Origin: an uncultured Burkholderiaceae bacterium
GTDB taxonomy: Bacteria > Pseudomonadota > Gammaproteobacteria > Burkholderiales > Burkholderiaceae
Length of the DNA: 20,257 nucleotides
Direction: 5' to 3'
NCBI GenBank assembly: GCA_937871985.1
Contig: CALMPB010000390.1
Location: forward strand, 1-20,257
How positions within the stretch are numbered: the stretch's first letter is position 1; each line of letters begins with the position of its first letter. The notes below the pieces were generated by a model. It had not been told where the DNA came from. It saw only the letters and a program-made list of their open reading frames with translations, and did not search any database. This document shows positions 7,224-13,351 of this stretch, piece by piece. Position numbers and translations under genes: made by a program.

Positions 7224-7455
7224 ACTTGCCCGAGGGCACAAACGGCTGCGCGCCCTGATCGAGTTCGCTGTCGGTGAAGGCTGGCACGTCAAGCGCACGC
7301 CGGGCGGCCACCTCAAATTCACCAAGGCAGGCTGTGCCGCGATCTACACCAGTTCGACGGCCAGCGACCACCGGGCCGCCCTCAACGCCCGTGCGCAGAT
7401 CCGCCGCGCCGAGCGCGAGGCACGATCCCAAGCGCTGGGAGGCAGCCATGGCTGA
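7207..7455 (+). CDS. shi: Small HicA-like protein between parA and parB (shi position)
   Basis: This 82-residue basic protein is wedged between parA (17-bp overlap at its start) and parB (8-bp overlap at its end). The stretch LRALIEFAVGEGWHVKRTPGGHLKFTKAG resembles the HicA mRNA-interferase fold, in which GW-x-x-x-R-x-x-GSH carries the catalytic His; here the motif is GGHLKF. The C-terminal helix (ALNARAQIRRAEREARSQ) is positively charged. No HicB partner follows. In ICEclc the gene at this place is shi, implicated with parA in stopping division of transfer-competent cells. The start MANAHELARGH is preceded by GGGAGG, which decides it over the upstream ATG at 7156. Function by homology is tentative; the HicA resemblance is by eye. 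Confidence 0.75.
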   Translation: MANAHELARGHKRLRALIEFAVGEGWHVKRTPGGHLKFTKAGCAAIYTSSTASDHRAALNARAQIRRAEREARSQALGGSHG

Positions 7456-9109
7456 GATCACCTCCCAGCAAATGGCCGGCAAGCTGCTCGCGGCAGGGTT
7501 CGAGCGCAGCGGCCCGGCCGCGTCGGCCTTGAGCGACCCGATCGCCGACACACCCATGGTCGTGACCCTGGACCAGTTACGCCCCTACGACCATGACCCG
7601 CGCAAGAAGCGCAATCCGGCCTATGAGGAAATCAAGGCATCCATCCGCGAGCGCGGCTTGGATGCGGCACCGGCCATCACCCGACGGCCTGGCGAGGACC
7701 ACTACATCATCCGCAACGGCGGCAACACGCGGCTGGCGATCCTGCGCGAACTGTGGTCGGAGACCAAGGACGAGCAGTTTTTCCGCATATCGTGCCTGTT
7801 CCGGCCGTGGCCCAGCCGCGGCGAAGTCGTCATGCTGACCGGCCACCTGGCCGAGAACGAACTGCGCGGCGGCCTCACCTTCATCGAGCGCGCCCTCGGC
7901 GTCGAGAAGGCGCGCGAGTTCTACGAGCAGGAAAGCGGCGCCGCCCTGAGCCAGTCCGAACTGGCCCGCCGCCTGGCCGCCGATGGCTTCCCGGTCCAGC
8001 AGTCGCACATCAGCCGCATGAACGACGCGGTGCGCTACCTTCTGCCCGCCATCCCCACTGTGCTCTATGGCGGCCTCGGCCGCCATCAGGTCGAACGCCT
8101 GTCGGTCATGCGCAAGGCCTGCATGCTCGCGTGGGAGCGCTACGCCAAGGGCCGCTCGCTGGTTCAGGACTTCGACGAGTTCTTTCAGGAAGTGCTGTCG
8201 CAATTCGACATCCAGGCCGACGAGTTCTCCGCGCAGCGCGTACAAGACGAGCTGATCGGCCAAATGTCCGAGCTGCTGGGCGTCGATTACGACGTGCTCG
8301 CTTTGGACATGACCGAATCCGAGAGCCGGCAGCGCGCCTTGGTCAGCGACCCGACGCCCCCCGCGACGACACCACCTGCATTGCCGGAGCCGGGGGCCAT
8401 CTCGCGCTCACCTGCCAACACCACGCCGCCCACCGCACGGCTTGCACCGGCGCCACCGCCTGCAGGCAGACCTGCGACGTCCCCCTCGGCGAGCGAGAGC
8501 GACGCGGATGCCAGCCAGCCGAGTACGGCCAGTCTGGCAGCGGATGACGACCTGCTTCAGCAACACATCGTCTCGCCGGCACCGACGACCGAACGGCTCC
8601 AATCCATCCAGCGCATGGTCGCCGACCAGTTGGGTGATGCCCTGCCGCCCGACTTCTCGGCGAATGTCTTGCAGTCCATCCCGGTGCAGGCCGGCGGGCT
8701 CTATCCAATCTCCGATGTCTGGTACATCGACCCGAGCCTGAACACGCCCGAGCGCTTGCGCATCCACATCGCGCAGTTCGCCCGGGAGATCGCGGACGAG
8801 GCCGACCTGGACGAGTGCATCGATGACCGTCCAGGCGGCATCGGCTTCGCCTGCCGTGCCTGCACCCAGACCCCGGCGCCGCTGGGCCGTGCCGTCCTGG
8901 CGCTACTGGCGTGTCTGGCCGGCCAGCAACCCGTCGACGTCGGCCTGGACAGCGGGCAAGTCGTCACCGACCTGCCGGCGCTGCTGCACGGACAGGGCGA
9001 CGCAACCCGGCGACTGAGCGACACCGCACTGGTCAAGCTGTTCCGGCTGCTGCGGCTGGCCCGGCGCCTGCTCGACCTCGAAGCCGGTGCTGCGGACGCT
9101 GGAACGTGA
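7448..9109 (+). CDS. parB: ParB family protein, PFGI-1 ICE type (BisD position)
   Basis: This 553-residue protein belongs to the ParB family of integrating conjugative elements. The N-terminal ParB/sulfiredoxin-like domain spans about 37-130: VVTLDQLRPYDHDPRKKRNPAYEEIKASIRERG, then HYIIRNGGNTRLAIL, with GGNTR replacing the usual GERR box. A helix-turn-helix lies near 166-200 (LSQSELARRLAADGFPVQQSHISRM). A Pro/Ala/Thr-rich linker spans about 298-375, and a separate C-terminal domain starts near LQSIQRMVADQLGDALPP. In ICEclc the equivalent gene encodes BisD, half of the BisDC master activator of transfer genes, so it may be a regulator rather than a partition protein. The ATG at 7448 overlaps the previous stop, and MAEITSQQMAGKLL is a family-like N-terminus. 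BisD identity is from synteny. Confidence 0.88.
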   Translation: MAEITSQQMAGKLLAAGFERSGPAASALSDPIADTPMVVTLDQLRPYDHDPRKKRNPAYEEIKASIRERGLDAAPAITRRPGEDHYIIRNGGNTRLAILRELWSETKDEQFFRISCLFRPWPSRGEVVMLTGHLAENELRGGLTFIERALGVEKAREFYEQESGAALSQSELARRLAADGFPVQQSHISRMNDAVRYLLPAIPTVLYGGLGRHQVERLSVMRKACMLAWERYAKGRSLVQDFDEFFQEVLSQFDIQADEFSAQRVQDELIGQMSELLGVDYDVLALDMTESESRQRALVSDPTPPATTPPALPEPGAISRSPANTTPPTARLAPAPPPAGRPATSPSASESDADASQPSTASLAADDDLLQQHIVSPAPTTERLQSIQRMVADQLGDALPPDFSANVLQSIPVQAGGLYPISDVWYIDPSLNTPERLRIHIAQFAREIADEADLDECIDDRPGGIGFACRACTQTPAPLGRAVLALLACLAGQQPVDVGLDSGQVVTDLPALLHGQGDATRRLSDTALVKLFRLLRLARRLLDLEAGAADAGT

Positions 9110-9124
9110 GCGAGGGAGGCCAGC

Positions 9125-9685
9125 ATGTCCGCACCACACCCACTCAACCAAGCCGTCATCGCCCAGGCGCTCTATGACCTGCGCAATGGGCAACTGCGCC
9201 GCTGCAAGGCGATGGGTTTCAGCGAGGCCGAGCTGGATGCGCTCAAGCATCCCGCCATGGTGAGCGTGCTGGCCAACGCCAATGTCTCGTGGTGTTCCGT
9301 GTCCGTGAATCGCGAGGTGCTCCGGCGTCTGCTCTCGCAGGCGCAGGACGTGGAGAAGGAAATCGCGACCGTCGATCGCATGTTGCGCCTGGGGGCCAGC
9401 ACCGAGATGGTCAGTCGGTTCTATGGCCTGACCCACCAGGAGGTGGCGCTTCGCCGCGAAATCCTCGGTCTGCCCAAACGCAAGGGCCGTCATCCTGTAC
9501 TGGACGAGAAACAAGACACGGAACTATGGCGGCGGTGGAAGGCCGTGACCAGCAGCAGGAACGTCGATCTCGAAGACGAAACCTCCATCCTCGACGCTGC
9601 CATGGACCTGGCCGAAGGCATGTCGCTGCCTCTGTCGGTCGTCTGGGCCTCGATCAAAAGCTGGGTCGATCAAGGGTTGGGTTGA
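9125..9685 (+). CDS. bisC: DUF2857 family protein (BisC position)
   Basis: This 186-residue, largely helical protein is 15 nt after parB, with GGGAGG before its ATG. The core LRRLLSQAQDVEKEIATVDRMLRLGASTEMVSRFYGLTHQEVALRREILGLPKRKGRHPVLDEKQDTELWRRW contains a likely helix-turn-helix (ASTEMVSRFYGLTHQEVALRREILG) and is typical of DUF2857, a family regarded as distantly FlhC-like. In ICEclc the gene in this position is bisC, which with bisD forms the FlhDC-like activator of the integrase, inrR and other transfer promoters and feeds back on its own operon. Here the adjacent ParB-DUF2857 pair preserves that arrangement. Assignment is by family resemblance and synteny; no activity can be read from the sequence. 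Confidence 0.8.
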   Translation: MSAPHPLNQAVIAQALYDLRNGQLRRCKAMGFSEAELDALKHPAMVSVLANANVSWCSVSVNREVLRRLLSQAQDVEKEIATVDRMLRLGASTEMVSRFYGLTHQEVALRREILGLPKRKGRHPVLDEKQDTELWRRWKAVTSSRNVDLEDETSILDAAMDLAEGMSLPLSVVWASIKSWVDQGLG

Positions 9686-9688
9686 GCC

Positions 9689-10927
9689 ATGGCCGTGGAC
9701 GACACCACACCACGCCGTGGCCCCGTCGCACTCGCAGACTTGTTCGATGCTGCACTGAAAGACCTTGCGCCCAAGCCCAACGCCAGTGTGCCCACGCCTG
9801 CCCCGACACCGGCGGCCCAGGCGTCCGGCGATGCCTTCCTGTTCAGTGGCAACCGGCACGAGACCGTGCCGCGGCGGCTGTTCCTCGACCGCCGCCTGAC
9901 GCCCCTGGAGCGCAACGCATGGCAAGTGTTCCGGCTGATGCTCAACGACGATGGCGTGACCGCATTTCCGACGTATGAGCAGCTTCGGCCCTGGCTGGCC
10001 TCGATGCCCTGTGCCGGGCAGGCATCGCATGAGACCGTGGCCCGAGCGCTGACGCTGTTGCGCCTCACCCGATGGTTGAGCCTGGTGCGGCGCCGCCGCG
10101 ACCCCAAGTCTGGCCGCATCCTCGGCAACCTCTATGTCCTGCACGACGAGCCGCTGACGCCCTTTGAAGCGATGCAGCTCGACGCCGATTACCTGGCGCT
10201 GGTCAACCAGTCCCTCGGCCACTCGGCCAAGGCCGTCCAGATGGTCGGCCTGAACACGCTCAAGGAAATCGCGGAAGACCCGCTGCTGTCCGGCCGCACG
10301 CTGCCGTCACGGCTGCAGGTCCTGGCCGAACGCCTCGCCAGCCAGGGCATCACGGCGACCGAAAGTTATCCACAAGAGGATGCCACTCACGATTCCGAAG
10401 AAGGGCCGACGAGCCTTCTTCGGAATCCTGACGACCCCATTTCGGAATCCGAAGCAGGGCCGAAACCCGCGTCAGACGCCTCTCTTCGGAATCCGAAGCA
10501 GGCCCGTACAGTACGTAGTAGTCGTATTGATGAAGTACGTACTACCGCGCAAGCGCGCGCGCTGGGCGATCTGCAATGGCCCAAGCGCTTCGCGGAACTG
10601 AAGGCAGAGCAGCAGACAGGTGCTCGGGTGGCACTACAGCAGGTCGATGCTGCTCTGAGGCAGGCGGTGCTGGACGAATGGGCTGCACGATGCAGCAACC
10701 ATGGCATCCGCAATCCTGCGGGGTATCTGTTCGGCATCATCCAGCGGGCCATCCATGGCGAGTTCAACGCCTGGGCCAAGAAGGACGCGCCATCGGCGCC
10801 CGTTGCGCCGAACGAGCGGCCGCCACCACCAGCACCGCCACCATCCCAGCCGCAGGGTAAGCCAGTGCCGCCAGAAGTCGCCAAGCAGCACATCGAGCGG
10901 CTGCGCAACCTGCTCGCCAGCAAGTGA
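9689..10927 (+). CDS. STY4528-type pathogenicity island/ICE replication protein
   Basis: This 412-residue protein starts 3 nt after the DUF2857 stop. After a low-complexity start it has a conserved core at about 45-230: FSGNRHETVPRRLFLDRRLTPLERNAWQVFRLMLNDDGVTAFPTYEQLRPWLAS, then ASHETVARALTLLRLTRWLSL, a winged-helix-like replication-initiator fold. A variable linker spans about 230-295, and a C-terminal helical domain (DLQWPKRFAELKAEQQ, then GIRNPAGYLFGIIQRAIHGEFNAWA) resembles the C-terminal domain of primosomal/replication proteins. A Pro-rich tail follows. The family is annotated as an island replication protein; its biochemical role is not established. The linker DNA contains a DnaA box and phased repeats, so the gene may carry its own origin, as plasmid rep genes often do. 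Confidence 0.82.
   Translation: MAVDDTTPRRGPVALADLFDAALKDLAPKPNASVPTPAPTPAAQASGDAFLFSGNRHETVPRRLFLDRRLTPLERNAWQVFRLMLNDDGVTAFPTYEQLRPWLASMPCAGQASHETVARALTLLRLTRWLSLVRRRRDPKSGRILGNLYVLHDEPLTPFEAMQLDADYLALVNQSLGHSAKAVQMVGLNTLKEIAEDPLLSGRTLPSRLQVLAERLASQGITATESYPQEDATHDSEEGPTSLLRNPDDPISESEAGPKPASDASLRNPKQARTVRSSRIDEVRTTAQARALGDLQWPKRFAELKAEQQTGARVALQQVDAALRQAVLDEWAARCSNHGIRNPAGYLFGIIQRAIHGEFNAWAKKDAPSAPVAPNERPPPPAPPPSQPQGKPVPPEVAKQHIERLRNLLASK
10366..10544. repeat. Candidate replication origin: DnaA box and iteron-like repeats inside the replication gene
   Basis: A perfect DnaA box, TTATCCACA, lies at 10366-10374. After it, TTCGGAATCC occurs as direct copies at 10419, 10441 and 10485, spaced 22 and 44 bp (two and four helical turns). 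The last two extend to the 18-mer TTCGGAATCCGAAGCAGG. An inverted copy at 10391 makes a perfect 14-bp inverted repeat (10391-10404 with 10414-10427, 9-nt loop). AGTACGTA-N-TA follows at 10510 and 10534. The copy at 10441 is in a different reading frame from those at 10419 and 10485, so the protein sequence does not explain the repeats. Origin function is inferred from this arrangement and from the host gene's family. Confidence 0.6.
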
Positions 10928-10971
10928 GCGAGCCTGCAAGGTGGTGAAGTGGATGCCGGTGGCTGTCAGCA

Positions 10972-10994
10972 GAACTATCCCCTGGGGATAGTTC
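10972..10994. repeat. 23-bp palindrome, copy 1
   Basis: Half-site GAACTATCCCC, central T, then the exact reverse complement. It shares the core CTATCCCC-N-GGGGATAG with copies at 11104 and 13124. The one-base centre makes an RNA hairpin with a normal loop less likely than a dimeric protein-binding site. Confidence 0.85.
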
Positions 10995-11103
10995 CACTGA
11001 TGGCTACGACGTAGAACCGCTGCACGCCAAGCCCCGATCGCCTGCCGCGGGATCGGCCCTGTCCACGCTGATCCAGGCGTGCAGCGTTCCTTGGCGCTCC
11101 ATG

Positions 11104-11126
11104 GAGCTATCCCCTGGGGATAGCTC
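11104..11126. repeat. 23-bp palindrome, copy 2
   Basis: Half-site GAGCTATCCCC, central T, then the exact reverse complement. It is about 117 bp before the inrR-like start. It differs from copy 1 at one base per half-site, and symmetrically, so the palindrome is preserved. Confidence 0.85.
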
Positions 11127-11243
11127 GCGCTACCGGCGTCCCCCACGCCCTGAACCGGGGACGGGCGGGTTTCGGTTTGTTGACTGACTGCCTTCCGCTT
11201 CCTGCCGAAGCTGGCCGCTCTTTTCCAACAACGAGCGGACACC

Positions 11244-12026
11244 ATGGCAACTACCAACGAACCCTTGCAACTGAATCTCGGCTCCCTGCGCAGCGCGATG
11301 TCGCTGACGCTGCACACGCACCACGCCTCGCGCATCTGGCACGGCCGCGCCGCTGCCGAGGGGCGACCGGGCATCGTCGGCCTGAACGGCTACATCGCCC
11401 AGATGAACAAGATGCGGCGCGGCTCGGAGCAGGACGACCCGTACAGCGACTTCTGGATGCTGCGCATCGAGGACAAGCTCGACCAGACCAAGGCCACGCT
11501 GCAATCGCTGCGCGAGCAAGTGGACCAGGCCCTGGCGAGCGTGCCGCCGGCACTCACCCTGGGCGAGAACCTCAACGTGCAGCCCGTCAAGCTGCCGCTG
11601 TTCGTCAATGCGCAGTTGGGCTTTGCCGCGGTGTACCTGCTGGCCGACTACGACGACATCGCCCGCAAGCTGATCCTCGCCCACCACACCGCGCTGATCG
11701 ATCGCTCGACGCTCGAACGCTGGCTCAACGAAGGCGCACATGCGCTGCGCAGTCTTTTCAGCCTGGCCCAGCAGTACCGCTACTCGGGCTGCACCCGCGA
11801 CGACTTCGCTTCCAAGAATGCGGCTGCGCGGGCGGCGCTGGAGAAGTACGGCGAGTTGCCGCAGGACGTGCTGGAGGGCACGCGCCGCTCGAAGTTCGCG
11901 CCGCCCATCGTGCGCCGTGGTCTGCAGCAGCGCGGTGACGGTCCTGCCGCAGCACCATCCGCCAGCGACGAAGCCGCCGCCACCGAGGCTCCCGAAACGA
12001 CGGCCGGCGAGGACGAGCAGGCATGA
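11244..12026 (+). CDS. inrR: TIGR03761 family ICE protein (AcaB-like/DUF1845; InrR position)
   Basis: This 260-residue protein belongs to the TIGR03761 (PFL_4669) family of integrating conjugative elements, related to the DUF1845/AcaB group. Recognisable parts are LGSLRSAMSLTLHTHHASRIWHGR, then GIVGLNGYIAQMNKMRRGSEQDDPYSDFWMLRIEDKL (30-90), then LFVNAQLGFAAVYLLADYDDIARKLILAHHTALI (130-165), and RYSGCTRDDFASKNAAARAALEKYGELPQDVLEGTRRSKFAPPIVRR near the C-terminus, followed by an Ala/Glu-rich tail. In ICEclc the gene at this place (then orf95213, then ssb) is inrR, needed for full integrase expression in the transfer-competent subpopulation. The order here, TIGR03761-DUF3158-ssb, fits. It overlaps the next start by 4 bp (ATGA). 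Equating it with inrR is by synteny. Confidence 0.75.
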   Translation: MATTNEPLQLNLGSLRSAMSLTLHTHHASRIWHGRAAAEGRPGIVGLNGYIAQMNKMRRGSEQDDPYSDFWMLRIEDKLDQTKATLQSLREQVDQALASVPPALTLGENLNVQPVKLPLFVNAQLGFAAVYLLADYDDIARKLILAHHTALIDRSTLERWLNEGAHALRSLFSLAQQYRYSGCTRDDFASKNAAARAALEKYGELPQDVLEGTRRSKFAPPIVRRGLQQRGDGPAAAPSASDEAAATEAPETTAGEDEQA

Positions 12027-12556
12027 GCGACCCGAATCGCGAAACCCGCTACTTCCGCCCGCTGCAACAGACAGCCTTCATGAGGCTGGAACACGCAGGC
12101 TCTCTAAAAGGCCTTTTACGACCTTTTCCTTTTAAAGGTAAGGGGAGTCTGGAGGACTGGGCCAACCAGTGCTTTGCCATGCGCGACGAGTTGATTGGCT
12201 TGGCGCAGCGACTGGTGCTGCAACAGGCAGCCGGGCATCCCTTCCATCTGCTGCCCGTGGAGCTGGCCCAGCAGGCAACTGGCGCGGGAACGACGTTTCT
12301 TCGCTGGCGCAGGCACGACCGCTCGGCCATGGGCGTGGCCCTGTGGCAGGAGCTGATGGCGAGCACCAGTACGCCGGTCAACCTGCTGGCCGACCTGCAC
12401 GCCATCGAGCTTCAGCGCATCACGCTGAACATGCAGATCAGCCTGTTGCACACCTTGGGCAGGCAGGCCCAGGAGTGCGCCAGCAAGGCCGCCGAGGCGG
12501 AAGACGCCTACCTGCGCCGACTCAAGTCCACGCCACCCGCCATGCGTGATCGGTGA
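12023..12556 (+). CDS. DUF3158 family ICE protein
   Basis: This 177-residue protein begins in a 4-bp ATGA overlap with the previous stop, so the two are translationally coupled. The sequence FRPLQQTAFMRLEHAGSLKGLLRPFPFKGKGSLEDWANQCFAMRDELIGLAQRLVLQQA, then PFHLLPVELAQQATGAGTTFLRWRRHDRSAMGVALW, is characteristic of DUF3158, always found beside the TIGR03761 gene and ssb in these elements. The rest is helical with a run of amphipathic repeats (LLADLHAIELQRITLNMQISLLHTLGRQAQECASKAAEAEDAYLRRL) that may form a coiled coil. No catalytic motif is visible and the function is unknown. A local dip in GC content with an AAAAGG-rich stretch occurs around 12105-12135. Confidence 0.85.
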   Translation: MSDPNRETRYFRPLQQTAFMRLEHAGSLKGLLRPFPFKGKGSLEDWANQCFAMRDELIGLAQRLVLQQAAGHPFHLLPVELAQQATGAGTTFLRWRRHDRSAMGVALWQELMASTSTPVNLLADLHAIELQRITLNMQISLLHTLGRQAQECASKAAEAEDAYLRRLKSTPPAMRDR

Positions 12557-12625
12557 TCGCGCCAGGCACCCCAGCGCCCGTCGCCGACCAGGTACGGGTA
12601 TTTCAACCACCACGGAGATTGCAAC

Positions 12626-13078
12626 ATGAGCACGCATTTTTCTGGCGAGGGCAACATCGGTTCGCCCCCTGAGTACCGGGAGTTCCCCAACGGCAACGAC
12701 GAGCCGCGGCGCCTGCTGCGGCTGAACGTGTATTTCGACAACCCCGTCCCCACCAAAGGCGGTGACTTCGAGGATCGCGGCGGCTTCTGGGCGCCGGTGG
12801 AAATCTGGCACCGCGACGCCGCGCACTGGAAGGACCTGTACCAGAAAGGCATGCGTGTGCTGGTCGTCGGCCGCATGGAGCGCGAACCCTGGACGGACAA
12901 CGAGGATCAGCCGCGCGAGACTTGGCAGATCAACGCGCGCAGTGTCGGCATCCTGCCGTTCCGCATCGAGTCCGTGACCCTCAGCCCCAGGCAGCAGGAG
13001 ACCACGCAGGACACGCAGCCGAAACCCCAGGCCACCCCGGAACCGACCGCGCCGAAGGAGCCGAAGCGCAGGAAGTGA
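12626..13078 (+). CDS. ssb: Single-stranded DNA-binding protein, ICE type
   Basis: This 150-residue protein has one OB-fold domain over residues 1-115: GEGNIGSPPEYREFPNGNDEPRRLLRLNVYFDNPVP, then FWAPVEIWHRDAAHWKDLYQKGMRVLVVGRMEREPW, then WQINARSVGILPFRIESVTL. The tail is Gln/Pro/Lys-rich and ends PKEPKRRK. It lacks the acidic D-D-I-P-F tip through which housekeeping SSB recruits repair and replication partners, so it probably coats transferred single strands without those interactions. ICEclc carries an equivalent ssb, expressed with inrR in transfer-competent cells. Some 69 nt separate it from DUF3158, with CGGAGA before the ATG. A hairpin and a palindrome follow. Confidence 0.88.
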   Translation: MSTHFSGEGNIGSPPEYREFPNGNDEPRRLLRLNVYFDNPVPTKGGDFEDRGGFWAPVEIWHRDAAHWKDLYQKGMRVLVVGRMEREPWTDNEDQPRETWQINARSVGILPFRIESVTLSPRQQETTQDTQPKPQATPEPTAPKEPKRRK

Positions 13079-13081
13079 TCC

Positions 13082-13118
13082 GGCATGGGGCGGCGGCAGT
13101 CGTCCGTCGCCCCATGCC
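13082..13118. terminator. Hairpin after ssb, candidate terminator
   Basis: A perfect 11-bp inverted repeat (GGCATGGGGCG at 13082-13092, complement at 13108-13118, 15-nt loop) begins 3 nt after the ssb stop. No T-run follows, so it may protect the 3' end or terminate weakly rather than act as a full intrinsic terminator. Confidence 0.5.
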
Positions 13119-13123
13119 CTTGC

Positions 13124-13146
13124 GAGCTATCCCCAGGGGATAGCTC
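13124..13146. repeat. 23-bp palindrome, copy 3
   Basis: Half-site GAGCTATCCCC, central A, then the exact reverse complement; identical to copy 2 except for the centre base. It lies 5 nt after the ssb hairpin and about 205 bp before topB. With the two copies before the inrR-like gene, it brackets the inrR-DUF3158-ssb block. Confidence 0.85.
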
Positions 13147-13351
13147 CATCAACGTCCACCGGCTTCCACGCGCGCCCGAAAATCGCGGCTCCCGGCCCGC
13201 ACATCCCCGGCCGAACGCCACTCCCGTCCCCGCCATCCCATCCCGTGAAAGTGGTCGCCACCGCATGCGGCTTGTTTGCTGCTGCCCCTGGTGGTGCTCG
13301 GCATCCTCGACTCCAGCAACTCAATGAACCACGGAATTCGGATGGACGGAC

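Larger units (their letters stand above)
10928..11243 (+). promoter_or_regulatory. Regulatory region upstream of the inrR-ssb operon
   Basis: This 316-nt gap holds no gene. It contains two copies of a 23-bp palindrome (10972-10994 and 11104-11126, centres 132 bp apart). Between them is a long inverted repeat: CGCTGCACGCC at 11018-11028 pairs with 11076-11086, with an inner CCGATC (11034-11039)/GATCGG (11051-11056) hairpin. Near the start codon, CCGCTC (11215-11220) pairs with GAGCGG (11233-11238), covering the weak ribosome-binding sequence. In ICEclc the equivalent promoter, PinR, is fired only in the transfer-competent subpopulation; the structures here are candidate operators for that control. 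Confidence 0.6.

Noticed and set aside
13261..13270. 10-bp palindrome CCGCATGCGG before topB
   Set aside because: Short, GC-rich and single copy; expected by chance in this composition.
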